DNA of 64,000 bases from Sphingobacteriales bacterium (GTDB taxonomy: Bacteria > Bacteroidota > Bacteroidia > Chitinophagales > Chitinophagaceae), in assembly GCA_004144175.1 (NCBI GenBank), contig SEFT01000015.1, forward strand, positions 39,233 to 103,232, in the 5' to 3' direction. Both the position numbers and the translations under genes were made by a program. How positions within the stretch are numbered: position 1 is the first letter of the stretch; the number at the start of each line of letters is the position of its first letter. The notes beneath the pieces are model-generated. The model ran no database searches, was not told the DNA's origin, and worked only from the letters and a program-made list of their open reading frames with translations. Below, piece after piece: positions 16,511-23,963 of the stretch.

Positions 16511-16891
16511 CTATTTTTTAGGTGATGATTTTTTTATTTCGTTCAGCAGGCTTTCGAGTTCCTGTATGCTGATGTCTTTTTCTTTGGCAAAGAAGGAAAG
16601 CATATTGGCAAAAGAGCCGTCGAAGTATTTTGATACAAACTGTTTCATCGACTTCTTAGTATAGTCTTCCTTTTTCACCAGCGGATAGTACCTGTTCGAC
16701 TTACCGAAAGACTCATGGTCTACAAAGCCTTTTTCTTCCAGTATTTTAATGATGGTGCTTACCGTATTGTAATGAGGCTTTATATCGGGCAGCTCATCTA
16801 CTATATCTTTTACAAAGGCTTTGTCCAGCTTCCACAACACCTGCATGATCTCTTCCTCGGCCTTGGTCAGTGTCTTGAAATTTGCTTTCAT
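16511..16891 (-). CDS. BlaI/MecI-family transcriptional repressor
   Basis: This 126-residue protein has a winged helix at residues about 10-80 (LTKAEEEIMQVLWKL, then HYNTVSTIIKILEEKGFVDH) and a C-terminal dimerisation helix (SKYFDGSFANMLSFFAKEK). Members of this family repress their own operon and are cleaved when the partner M56 protease is activated. The gene is the first of the minus-strand operon. A run of alternating TTAGT/ACTAA half-sites directly upstream of its start is the likely self-operator. I chose ATG 16891 rather than the TTG one codon earlier. Confidence 0.9.
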   Translation of the reverse strand: MKANFKTLTKAEEEIMQVLWKLDKAFVKDIVDELPDIKPHYNTVSTIIKILEEKGFVDHESFGKSNRYYPLVKKEDYTKKSMKQFVSKYFDGSFANMLSFFAKEKDISIQELESLLNEIKKSSPKK

Positions 16892-16892
16892 C

Positions 16893-16948
16893 AACTAATG
16901 TTTTAGTAAATCTACTAAACATTTAGTTTACCAACTAATACTTTAGTT
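16893..16948. promoter_or_regulatory. Array of alternating BlaI-type half-sites over the repressor promoter
   Basis: Half-sites alternate in orientation about every 10 bp: ACTAA at 16894, TTAGT at 16903, ACTAA at 16914, TTAGT at 16923, ACTAA at 16934, TTAGT at 16943. Neighbouring pairs form perfect palindromes with 4-base spacers, such as TTTAGTA-aatc-TACTAAA (16902-16919) and TTAGTT-tacc-AACTAA (16923-16938). A minus-strand promoter fits inside: TTG (16934-16932), 17-base spacer, TAGATTTA (16914-16907). The spacing would place dimers on one face of the helix. Confidence 0.7.
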
Positions 16949-16968
16949 AAAATAATTTTATTTCACAA

Positions 16969-17007
16969 TTGAATGACAATCAGCTAAGATGTTTAGATTT
17001 GTCTAAA
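16969..17007 (+). promoter_or_regulatory. Nramp-Usp promoter with embedded MntR-like palindrome
   Basis: TTG (16969-16971), a 22-base spacer and TAGATTTG (16994-17001) fit the Bacteroidota promoter pattern. The -7 element lies inside the palindrome TTTAGA-TTTG-TCTAAA (16992-17007), which resembles DtxR/MntR-family boxes. It sits 20 bases before the Nramp start codon. A metal-dependent repressor bound here would cover the promoter. No dtxR/mntR gene is in the window. Confidence 0.55.
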
Positions 17008-17027
17008 AATATAGTTAGGCTATATAA

Positions 17028-18905
17028 ATGAATAAGACTGATAGTAAGTCACTTAGCGAAGTAAATGAGAGCATCGACCCATCGAAAAGTAAGGGTGGAT
17101 GGAGGAAGATAGCAGCTTTCTTTGGCCCGGCCTACCTGGTAAGCGTAGGCTATATGGACCCTGGCAACTGGGCTACCGACCTTGCAGGCGGCAGCCAGTT
17201 TGGCTATACGCTGATATGGGTGCTGCTGATGAGCAACATCATGGCAATCCTACTGCAATCACTGAGTGCAAGGCTGGGCATCGTTCAGCGGCGCGACCTG
17301 GCGCAGTGCAATCGCGAAATGTATCCACGAGGGATGAACTTCGTCCTGTACATACTAGCTGAACTAGCGATAGCAGCTTGCGACCTTGCCGAGGTACTGG
17401 GTATGGCTATTGGCCTTAACCTCTTACTAGGCATACCGCTACTGTGGGGCGTCATCATCACCTTTGCCGATACCATACTGCTGCTGTATCTGCAAAAGCT
17501 GGGCATGCGCAAGATGGAGGCTTTCATAATAGCGCTGGTAGCCATTATAGGCGGGTGCTTTCTGCTGGAGATGTTCTTTGCAAAGCCTTCTCTATCGGAG
17601 ATCGCAACGGGCCTGGTACCGTCGATACCTAATAATACGGCGCTGTATATAGCAATAGGTATCATTGGTGCGACGGTAATGCCACATAACCTGTACCTGC
17701 ACTCGGCACTGGTGCAAACGAGAAAAATAAACCGTGATGATGCTTCGATAAAAAAAGCGATAAAATTCAACTTCATCGATAGTGCCGTCGCCCTCAACAT
17801 GGCGTTGTTCGTTAATGCAGCCATACTCATATTGGCAGCGTCGGTATTCTACAAATCGGGCAAACAGGATGTGGCTTCTCTTAAAGATGCACACCAGCTG
17901 CTGGCACCTATGCTGGGCAATACATGGGGATCGCACCTGTTTGCCGTAGCGCTGATAGCCGCAGGGCAAAGCTCTACGGTGACGGGCACACTAGCCGGAC
18001 AAATAGTAATGGAAGGCTACCTGCGCCTGCGTATAAACCCATGGATGCGCAGACTACTAACGCGACTGCTAGCCATTGTACCTGCCGTACTGGTGATACT
18101 GATCATGGGCGACGAAATGGTCGATTCGATGCTGGTGTTTAGCCAAGTGTTGCTGAGTATGCAGCTGGCATTTGCTGTAATACCGCTTATACATTTTGTA
18201 AGCGATAAGCAGCGCATGGGCAACTTCGCCATAGGCATAAAGACCAAGACAGCGGCATGGATCGTTGCTACCATCATTGTACTGCTAAACCTGAAACTGG
18301 TATACGAAACAGCCAATGACTGGATGAAGCTAACAGACAACGCCTTGGTAAAAGGGCTGATCGTTTGCGGAGAGATTGGCCTTATTGTGCTGCTGGTGCT
18401 TACCATCGTCCATCCTTTTAGATTAAAGAAGCGCGAAGCCAGCATCAACGTGCATAAACAGCTCCAAACCGGCGAATTGAACATATCGCCCGCAGGTAGC
18501 TTTGAGAAGATTGCCGTGGCGCTCGACTTTAGCAGCAAAGACCATAGGGTAATAGAGTATGCACTAAAGCTGGGCAATAAGGATACTACCTATGTACTGA
18601 TACACATTGTAGAAAGCGCACAGGCCCGTATGATGGAAGACCAGGCGCAGGACTACGAAACATTACAGGATAACCTGGCGCTGGAGACCTATGTGCGCCT
18701 GTTTGAAAAGCAAAACCAAAAGGCGATAGGTGTGCTGGGATTTAAGAATCGTACGAAGTCAATCGCCAACATCATCAAAGACCATAACTGCGATCTGCTG
18801 GTGGTGGGTAGCCATGGACACAAAGCCATCAACGACTGGATATTCGGCGAAACTATCAACTCCGTAAGACACCTGATAGATATACCTGTGTTCATAGCGA
18901 AGTGA
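17028..18905 (+). CDS. Nramp-family metal ion transporter fused to a UspA domain
   Basis: This 625-residue protein comprises residues about 30-450, an Nramp/MntH-type transporter importing Mn2+ or Fe2+ with protons, and residues about 490-625, a universal stress protein domain. The signature DPGN is at 44-47 in TM1, and MPHNLYLHS at 218-226 in TM6; eleven or so membrane helices follow the family pattern. The UspA part has the nucleotide-loop region VVGSHGHKAINDWIFGET, close to the G-2x-G-9x-G motif, so it may bind ATP. The reading frame is continuous across the junction. The gene is divergent from the BlaI-M56 operon across 136 bp of operator-rich DNA. Confidence 0.9.
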   Translation: MNKTDSKSLSEVNESIDPSKSKGGWRKIAAFFGPAYLVSVGYMDPGNWATDLAGGSQFGYTLIWVLLMSNIMAILLQSLSARLGIVQRRDLAQCNREMYPRGMNFVLYILAELAIAACDLAEVLGMAIGLNLLLGIPLLWGVIITFADTILLLYLQKLGMRKMEAFIIALVAIIGGCFLLEMFFAKPSLSEIATGLVPSIPNNTALYIAIGIIGATVMPHNLYLHSALVQTRKINRDDASIKKAIKFNFIDSAVALNMALFVNAAILILAASVFYKSGKQDVASLKDAHQLLAPMLGNTWGSHLFAVALIAAGQSSTVTGTLAGQIVMEGYLRLRINPWMRRLLTRLLAIVPAVLVILIMGDEMVDSMLVFSQVLLSMQLAFAVIPLIHFVSDKQRMGNFAIGIKTKTAAWIVATIIVLLNLKLVYETANDWMKLTDNALVKGLIVCGEIGLIVLLVLTIVHPFRLKKREASINVHKQLQTGELNISPAGSFEKIAVALDFSSKDHRVIEYALKLGNKDTTYVLIHIVESAQARMMEDQAQDYETLQDNLALETYVRLFEKQNQKAIGVLGFKNRTKSIANIIKDHNCDLLVVGSHGHKAINDWIFGETINSVRHLIDIPVFIAK

Positions 18906-18984
18906 CATTAGAGCAAATTATCTATCGCAGATTCGACAATATTAAACTTAGATTGTCGTTCCTATTTACAAACTGAAACGAATA

Positions 18985-19644
18985 ATGAAGTATTTAATCA
19001 TTCTAGCCCTAACGCTAATGGCTGCCAATGTGCAGGCACAAGACACAATTCAACCCTATAGATATTCTGCAAAAGTGTATGCCCATATCCAGTATCAGCG
19101 CGATGCCAACCCTGTATTTAGCACTTCGCAAGCATTGGTCAAACCTGCATATGCTTTTCAAATGAAAACGGCTAAAGGAAATGCACACGAATTTGAGTTG
19201 TTCAATTTCATGCTTAACGCAAATAAGTCGGGCAGTCCTGGAAATATCTATAAAACCAGAGCTACCAGCATTGTTCTGAAATATGAATATATTATTAACA
19301 TGATGAAGAAACGTAATTCTAAACTTGCACCTGCAATAGGATTAGGAGCTGCCCCCTATTTCTATCATACACGCGGTATTCCTACAGCATCTTCCCATTT
19401 CCCTTACCGAAATAGCAGTTTTGGCTTTAGTGGTTTGCTGATACCACGTGTGACTTATAATGTAACAACTAGACTATATCTGGACGTCAATATACCTATT
19501 ACGATTCTGGACATGGATCATCGTAGTAATAAATTTAGTGATCCTACGTTACCGGTCGCGCAGCGAACAAGTTCCCTTACCAGCTTTAACATGCTGCCAT
19601 CGCAACCATTTACAGCCCGAATAGGTCTCGGCATAAGATTTTAG
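18985..19644 (+). CDS. Exported beta-barrel-like hypothetical protein
   Basis: This 219-residue protein has a signal peptide (residues 1-18, LIILALTLMAANVQAQ) and an alternating hydrophobic/polar pattern. It ends in TARIGLGIRF, whose terminal Phe is typical of outer-membrane barrels recognised by BAM. Family unknown. It lies 79 bases after the Nramp-Usp gene on the same strand; no terminator separates them, so co-transcription is possible. Confidence 0.7.
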   Translation: MKYLIILALTLMAANVQAQDTIQPYRYSAKVYAHIQYQRDANPVFSTSQALVKPAYAFQMKTAKGNAHEFELFNFMLNANKSGSPGNIYKTRATSIVLKYEYIINMMKKRNSKLAPAIGLGAAPYFYHTRGIPTASSHFPYRNSSFGFSGLLIPRVTYNVTTRLYLDVNIPITILDMDHRSNKFSDPTLPVAQRTSSLTSFNMLPSQPFTARIGLGIRF

Positions 19645-19735
19645 TAGTTAAGGAGATATTGTTTTGCTGAACACATTAACATAACTTAGTTTGGTTAAAC
19701 TATTTCGTAACTTCGCACTAAATTTTTCGTAATTC

Positions 19736-20791
19736 ATGAATTGGAACCCGGCAGGATTGATGGAAGAACTGACTTCCACTACGCAGAAACTTGCAAAAGG
19801 CTATGAGACTTTGCAGCAGATAGATTCAGTAGAAGTAGCTACTACCCCTAAAGACCTCGTATGGCAGCGCGACCACGTAAAGATATACCACTACAGGCGC
19901 GAAACACCTGCTAAGTGTGCTACGCCGGTACTGGTTTCTTTCGCTATGCTGAACAGGCACGACGTGCTAGACCTGCACGATCGCAGCCTAATGAAAAAAC
20001 TGATAGAAGAAGGACTGGATGTATACATCATGGACTGGGGCTACCCTACCAAAGCCGACCGCTACTTGACCATGGAAGACTACATCGATGGCTATATGAA
20101 CGATGCTATCGACTTCGTGCGTAAGAGCAATAAGGTAGAGAAGATACACAAGATGGGCATTTGCCAGGGCGGTACATACTCAATGATATATGCTTCTTTG
20201 TATCCGGAGAAACTGAAGTCGCTGACTACTTACGTAGCACCTTTCGACTTTGAGCCGGGTGGTAATGGCTGCATGCTGTACACGTGGGCTAAGTATATAG
20301 ACGTAGACACTATGGTGGACAGCGTAGGCACTATACCGGGCGAAATGATCGATAGCGCATTCGGCATGCTGAAGCCAAGCATGAACATCAGCAAATACCT
20401 GGGTGTAATGGATTCGCTGGAAGACAAAGACAAGATGCTGAACTTCCTGCGTATGGAAAAATGGAAGACAGACTTGCCTGCTATGCCCGGCGAAATGTAC
20501 CGCAAGTACATCAAAGACCTTTTCCGCGACAACAAGCTGATAAAAGGAACTTTTGAACTGGGTGGCCGCAAGGTAGACCTGAAGAACATGACGGTACCTT
20601 ACCTAAACGTGTATGCTACAGACGACAACATCATCCCGAATGCAAGCACGTTGCCGATCATGAACGCCATAGGCTCAAAGGATAAGAAGGAATATCCTTT
20701 CCCGGGTGGCCACATCGGCGTATTTGTAGGCAGCAAGTCTCAAAAAGAGCTCGCCCCTGCGGTTGCTAAGTGGGTGGTAGAACGTTGCTAA
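19736..20791 (+). CDS. phaC: Class III polyhydroxyalkanoate synthase, PhaC subunit
   Basis: This 351-residue cytoplasmic enzyme polymerises (R)-3-hydroxyacyl-CoA into storage polyester. The short length and the block MDWGYPTKADRYLTMEDYI match class III PhaC. Catalytic residues are visible: nucleophile Cys143 in GICQGG, Asp296/297 in YATDDNIIP, and His326 in PGGHIGVF. Class III enzymes normally need a PhaE partner, but no phaE, phaA, phaB or phasin gene lies nearby; flanking genes are unrelated hypotheticals. A strong terminator follows 21 bases downstream, so it is a single-gene unit. Confidence 0.9.
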   Translation: MNWNPAGLMEELTSTTQKLAKGYETLQQIDSVEVATTPKDLVWQRDHVKIYHYRRETPAKCATPVLVSFAMLNRHDVLDLHDRSLMKKLIEEGLDVYIMDWGYPTKADRYLTMEDYIDGYMNDAIDFVRKSNKVEKIHKMGICQGGTYSMIYASLYPEKLKSLTTYVAPFDFEPGGNGCMLYTWAKYIDVDTMVDSVGTIPGEMIDSAFGMLKPSMNISKYLGVMDSLEDKDKMLNFLRMEKWKTDLPAMPGEMYRKYIKDLFRDNKLIKGTFELGGRKVDLKNMTVPYLNVYATDDNIIPNASTLPIMNAIGSKDKKEYPFPGGHIGVFVGSKSQKELAPAVAKWVVERC

Positions 20792-20812
20792 TATTTATCT
20801 ATTGATATTTGG

Positions 20813-20843
20813 AAGGTGCACTGTATAGTGCACCTTTTTTTAT
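20813..20843 (+). terminator. Terminator after phaC
   Basis: AAGGTGCACT (20813-20822) pairs with AGTGCACCTT (20827-20836) around GTAT, then a T-run that continues to about 20843 and into the 3' end of the convergent gene. The stem shares the word AGGTGCACTGTA with the terminator at 22377. Confidence 0.88.
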
Positions 20844-21427
20844 TTTTTACTTTCGCTGATTAACCTGAGTTCGGTGATTACTTCGTTAGCTGCGTCAAAT
20901 AAATCACTTACGGGCGTTTTGCCATGCTCTATATTCTGAAGCTTTTCGCTTAAACGCCTTTTTCCTTTACCAGTAAGAAAATAGAATGTCACTTCTCCTG
21001 ATTCAGGTAGACGAGTTAAATCTGTTTCAGTTGCCGGGCGAGCTTTTGTTTGCACTTTCGATACAAACTGTTTCGTCGCGGCCTTAACGGTTGGGTGTTC
21101 AAAACCGCCAATTATTGCCCCGCCAGTGCTATAATATAAGCTGGCATCTCCGGAGAGAAATGCTACCAGCGTGCCAATACCTTCCCCCATATTAATGTCC
21201 ATTACCACACCGTACACCTGCAAACTATTAGATGGATACTCTAACTGTAAATCATCTGCGCTGGTATTTAATGCCATGCTCCGCATTTCCAGATAAAAAC
21301 TATCAAGTTGAGAATGTGCTTGGGTGCCATCGTCTATTGATTGTAGAGGTTGTGCTGTAACAGATTTCTTACGAATGATTAGAATAGAAATAACAGCAAG
21401 AAACAGAAGCACTACAATTATTTTCAT
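20840..21427 (-). CDS. Membrane-anchored hypothetical protein
   Basis: This 195-residue protein has one N-terminal membrane helix (residues 2-19, IIVVLLFLAVISILII), followed by a basic RKK and a periplasmic or cytoplasmic globular domain. The middle contains a conserved-looking block LQVYGVVMDINMGEGIGTLV, then FLSGDASLYYSTGGAIIGG. I do not recognise a named family. The frame extends to 21478 but the ATG at 21427 puts the hydrophobic helix at the N-terminus, so I chose it. It is convergent with phaC. Confidence 0.65.
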   Translation of the reverse strand: MKIIVVLLFLAVISILIIRKKSVTAQPLQSIDDGTQAHSQLDSFYLEMRSMALNTSADDLQLEYPSNSLQVYGVVMDINMGEGIGTLVAFLSGDASLYYSTGGAIIGGFEHPTVKAATKQFVSKVQTKARPATETDLTRLPESGEVTFYFLTGKGKRRLSEKLQNIEHGKTPVSDLFDAANEVITELRLISESKK

Positions 21428-21549
21428 AAAAGAAAGATAGAAATGGTTTTGAGAAACAACATAATAAATTTCCTCCACTGGTTTAAGTCGTCCGAAGGGA
21501 GACTTAAATCAAACTAATAAAACGCAGGTCTCCAACCGGCAAAACATTT

Positions 21550-21718
21550 ACAGCAGCTTATTTCCTCCCAAGGGTCTCTTTGAAAAAGGACCCTTGGATA
21601 TTCAAGGCACAGCAGGTGATTTAAGCTATTAGCTTGAACCTCAGCTTTAGCAATGTGAAGGCCAAGGGTCCCTATGCAGGAGACCCTTGGAGGGAGTATA
21701 ATACAGCACAGCAGCTTA
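21550..21718. repeat. Nested inverted-repeat element with flanking 11-bp direct repeats
   Basis: CCAAGGGTCTC (21568-21578) and GGACCCTTGG (21588-21597) form one hairpin; CCAAGGGTCC (21662-21671) and GAGACCCTTGG (21680-21690) form another. The outer left arm is the exact complement of the outer right arm, and the inner arms are exact complements of each other, so the whole block is also one large inverted repeat. ACAGCAGCTTA occurs on both sides, at 21550-21560 and 21708-21718. The core of about 60 bp has no gene. It resembles a MITE-like or REP-type element. Confidence 0.6.
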
Positions 21719-21777
21719 ATAAGTATCTTCATTATCTTCGTTTCAATCGTCAGACCAAACGTACGTTACGGATCAAA

Positions 21778-22371
21778 ATGTGTTATTCAGGTAGTTTTAT
21801 TAAACTCATTACTATTCTAATGCTTTTTTGCCTGGGATGTATTAATGCAAATTCTGATAAAAAAGAACATAATCTTAGCGATCGATATCCCGGTATTGTT
21901 GATTCATTAGGATTGCAGCATCTATACGACGAGACAAAATGGACGCTTTATTGTATCTATTCAGACGTGCCGTTGTACCAAAAGGATTCTAACAATTTAT
22001 TAGCCGAGACGTATGGAATGCGGGATCTAAAATTTGAGAAACTACAGGTTGAAGGCGATACAGTTGGCCTGGTATTCTATTTTGACCCTACCGAGCATCG
22101 TGAAAAGCAACCATATTTACGACCGAATGTAAATGAAGTTTGTGGTGCTATTTATATTGGTCGGACCGATACTATAGCCGCATATATTGGCTACGGATTT
22201 CGTGGAACGATGCAAGTGAGTGGAGATAAGATAAATACACCTAACCGGTATGTTAAACCGCTACAGCCGGAAGTAGCAAGCTTTATCAAAATAAATAAGG
22301 ACAGAATAAATCCATGGTTTAGAAAAGAAGCACTTAAAAGAGGTGTTTACGATTCAGTCTTGCAGAAATAA
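21778..22371 (+). CDS. Putative lipoprotein of unknown function
   Basis: This 197-residue protein has an N-terminal hydrophobic segment ending in LGC (FIKLITILMLFCLGCINANS), so it is probably a lipoprotein, although the residue three before the Cys is atypical. The mature part is globular, with no known domain. The frame is open upstream to 21634, but that would run through the inverted-repeat element and lack a signal peptide; the ATG at 21778 fits. A hairpin terminator follows. Confidence 0.65.
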   Translation: MCYSGSFIKLITILMLFCLGCINANSDKKEHNLSDRYPGIVDSLGLQHLYDETKWTLYCIYSDVPLYQKDSNNLLAETYGMRDLKFEKLQVEGDTVGLVFYFDPTEHREKQPYLRPNVNEVCGAIYIGRTDTIAAYIGYGFRGTMQVSGDKINTPNRYVKPLQPEVASFIKINKDRINPWFRKEALKRGVYDSVLQK

Positions 22372-22376
22372 AAAAT

Positions 22377-22407
22377 AGGTGCACTGTAAAAACAGCGCAC
22401 CTTTTCA
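22377..22407 (+). terminator. Terminator after the putative lipoprotein gene
   Basis: AGGTGCACTGT (22377-22387) pairs with ACAGCGCACCT (22392-22402), with one mismatched position, then TTTT. The left arm repeats that of the terminator at 20813. Confidence 0.7.
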
Positions 22408-22538
22408 TTAATCACACACACAACTGAAAACTAGTTTTTCATAGTGATAGGTAAAAGCTGTCAATATCTTCTACCTACTTTATATCAAGTTTTTAAAACC
22501 CAATTCTCAGTAATGATGTTTTAAAAATCGTTCCAATC

Positions 22539-22832
22539 TTACCTTGCCACTTTACTGGCTGGTTTCTTAGCCGAGCTGCTGCCACTACGGCCCGCAGGTG
22601 AACCTTCTTCCTGGTTACCGGGGTTAGCAGGCGTTTTTTGATTATTGCGTGGATAGCGTACATCCAGATCTTCGTCGTAGTCAGAATCATCCTGGTGTAC
22701 TTCCTGCAACGTAGAGTCGCGCTGGTCGCCACTGGCTATATCATGTTGCAGATCATCACTTTGAGAGCCTAATCCCCTGTTAAACGATGGGTCGTTCACA
22801 TTTGCACTGAAGTTATTGCTGTTCTCTGCCAT
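22539..22832 (-). CDS. Small acidic low-complexity hypothetical protein
   Basis: This 97-residue hydrophilic protein is rich in Asn, Asp, Ser and Gln, with an acidic middle (QDDSDYDEDLDVRYP) and a basic tail (SSAKKPASKVAR). No signal peptide, no hydrophobic core; it is probably disordered. The ATG start is clear and the frame runs against no other gene, so it is probably real. Function unknown. The following 22833-23102 gap holds only the hydrolase promoter. Confidence 0.6.
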   Translation of the reverse strand: MAENSNNFSANVNDPSFNRGLGSQSDDLQHDIASGDQRDSTLQEVHQDDSDYDEDLDVRYPRNNQKTPANPGNQEEGSPAGRSGSSSAKKPASKVAR

Positions 22833-23065
22833 AAGGATGAGTTTTTCGTTTTGCTAGATACGTTTACGCTTATCCTCATAATAAAAACATGCCATCAAAG
22901 TTGCTAACACAATGGTTATGAGCGCAAAACAACTTCAGCAACAGCTAATGCACTATGTTTCCTGCATATCAGATTCCCTTCTGCATTATAATACTATTGC
23001 ATTAATTTAATTACAATATAACCGATGGTGTTTCAGTTATTGCAGTTGTAGAATTAGTTACGCAA

Positions 23066-23094
23066 TTGAAGGGCAACAAATCTACCTATCTTTA
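23066..23094 (+). promoter_or_regulatory. Promoter of the alpha/beta hydrolase gene
   Basis: TTG (23066-23068), an 18-base spacer and TATCTTTA (23087-23094) resemble the Bacteroidota promoter. The ATG follows only 8 bases after the -7 element, so the transcript would be leaderless or nearly so. Confidence 0.5.
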
Positions 23095-23102
23095 CGGCCT
23101 GT

Positions 23103-23960
23103 ATGGGGTCATTAGCCGCTGATTTTGCCATTAAGTATCTTCAGCTATCGAACGGATATAAGGTTGCGTATGTGGATGAGGGAGCAGGTGATGCTACCAT
23201 CCTGTTTATACATGGGCTTGGTAACTATGCCATGGTATGGAAGAGGCAGCTTGAGCATTTGAAGAAATACTACCGCTGCATATCCATCGACCTACCCGGC
23301 AATGGCTATTCCGATCGCGCAGATTTTCCTTTCAGTATGCACTTCTTCGCGGGTTGTGTGTACGATCTGGTGCAGAAACTCAATCTGAAAAATGTATGCC
23401 TCGCAGGCCACTCTATGGGCGGGCAGGTAGCCATCACACTGCTACTGAATCAGCCAGACGCAGCCGAAAAACTAATACTCTGTGCACCGGCTGGTTTTGA
23501 GACCTTCAGCGCTTTTGAGAAGGGTCTTTACACATCTACTATACAACTGGCCGATATGTTCTCCAGCGAGGAGAATAGCCTGAAGCAAAGCATCCGCAGC
23601 AGCTTTTACAAGTTCCCTGCCTATGCCGATGAGATGATAAATGAGCTGGTGGAGATTATGAAGCGCTACCCCATGCGCAACCACCGCCAGATGATAGATG
23701 CCTGCATTAATGCCATGCTCAACGAGCCGGTATTTAATCGCCTGCACGAAGTAAAGCAACCAACGTTGGTACTATTTGGCGAGCGCGATGCTCTGATACC
23801 TAACCGGCTGATACACCCCGTATCGACCAGGCATATAGCAGAAAAAGGCGCTGAGCAGATGCCCAACGCCACGTTACAAATGTTATCTCAATGCGGCCAT
23901 TTCCTACAAATGGAGAAAGCCGACTATGTGAACAGCTATATCAGAGATTTTCTCGATTAG
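23103..23960 (+). CDS. Alpha/beta-fold hydrolase
   Basis: This 285-residue cytoplasmic protein has the oxyanion region FIHGLGNY near residue 35, nucleophile Ser104 in GHSMGG, an acid residue in FGERDALIP near 226, and the catalytic His in CGHFLQMEKAD near 266. That is the full triad of the esterase/C-C hydrolase type. A cap domain lies between about 130 and 210. No signal peptide, so it acts inside the cell; substrate unknown. Its stop is 3 bases from that of the convergent gene. Confidence 0.85.
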   Translation: MGSLAADFAIKYLQLSNGYKVAYVDEGAGDATILFIHGLGNYAMVWKRQLEHLKKYYRCISIDLPGNGYSDRADFPFSMHFFAGCVYDLVQKLNLKNVCLAGHSMGGQVAITLLLNQPDAAEKLILCAPAGFETFSAFEKGLYTSTIQLADMFSSEENSLKQSIRSSFYKFPAYADEMINELVEIMKRYPMRNHRQMIDACINAMLNEPVFNRLHEVKQPTLVLFGERDALIPNRLIHPVSTRHIAEKGAEQMPNATLQMLSQCGHFLQMEKADYVNSYIRDFLD

Positions 23961-23963
23961 CCA

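Noticed and set aside
18450..18520. Nramp-UspA junction as an assembly or frameshift artefact
   Set aside because: The frame is continuous, the linker is normal coding sequence, and such fusions are plausible in this phylum.
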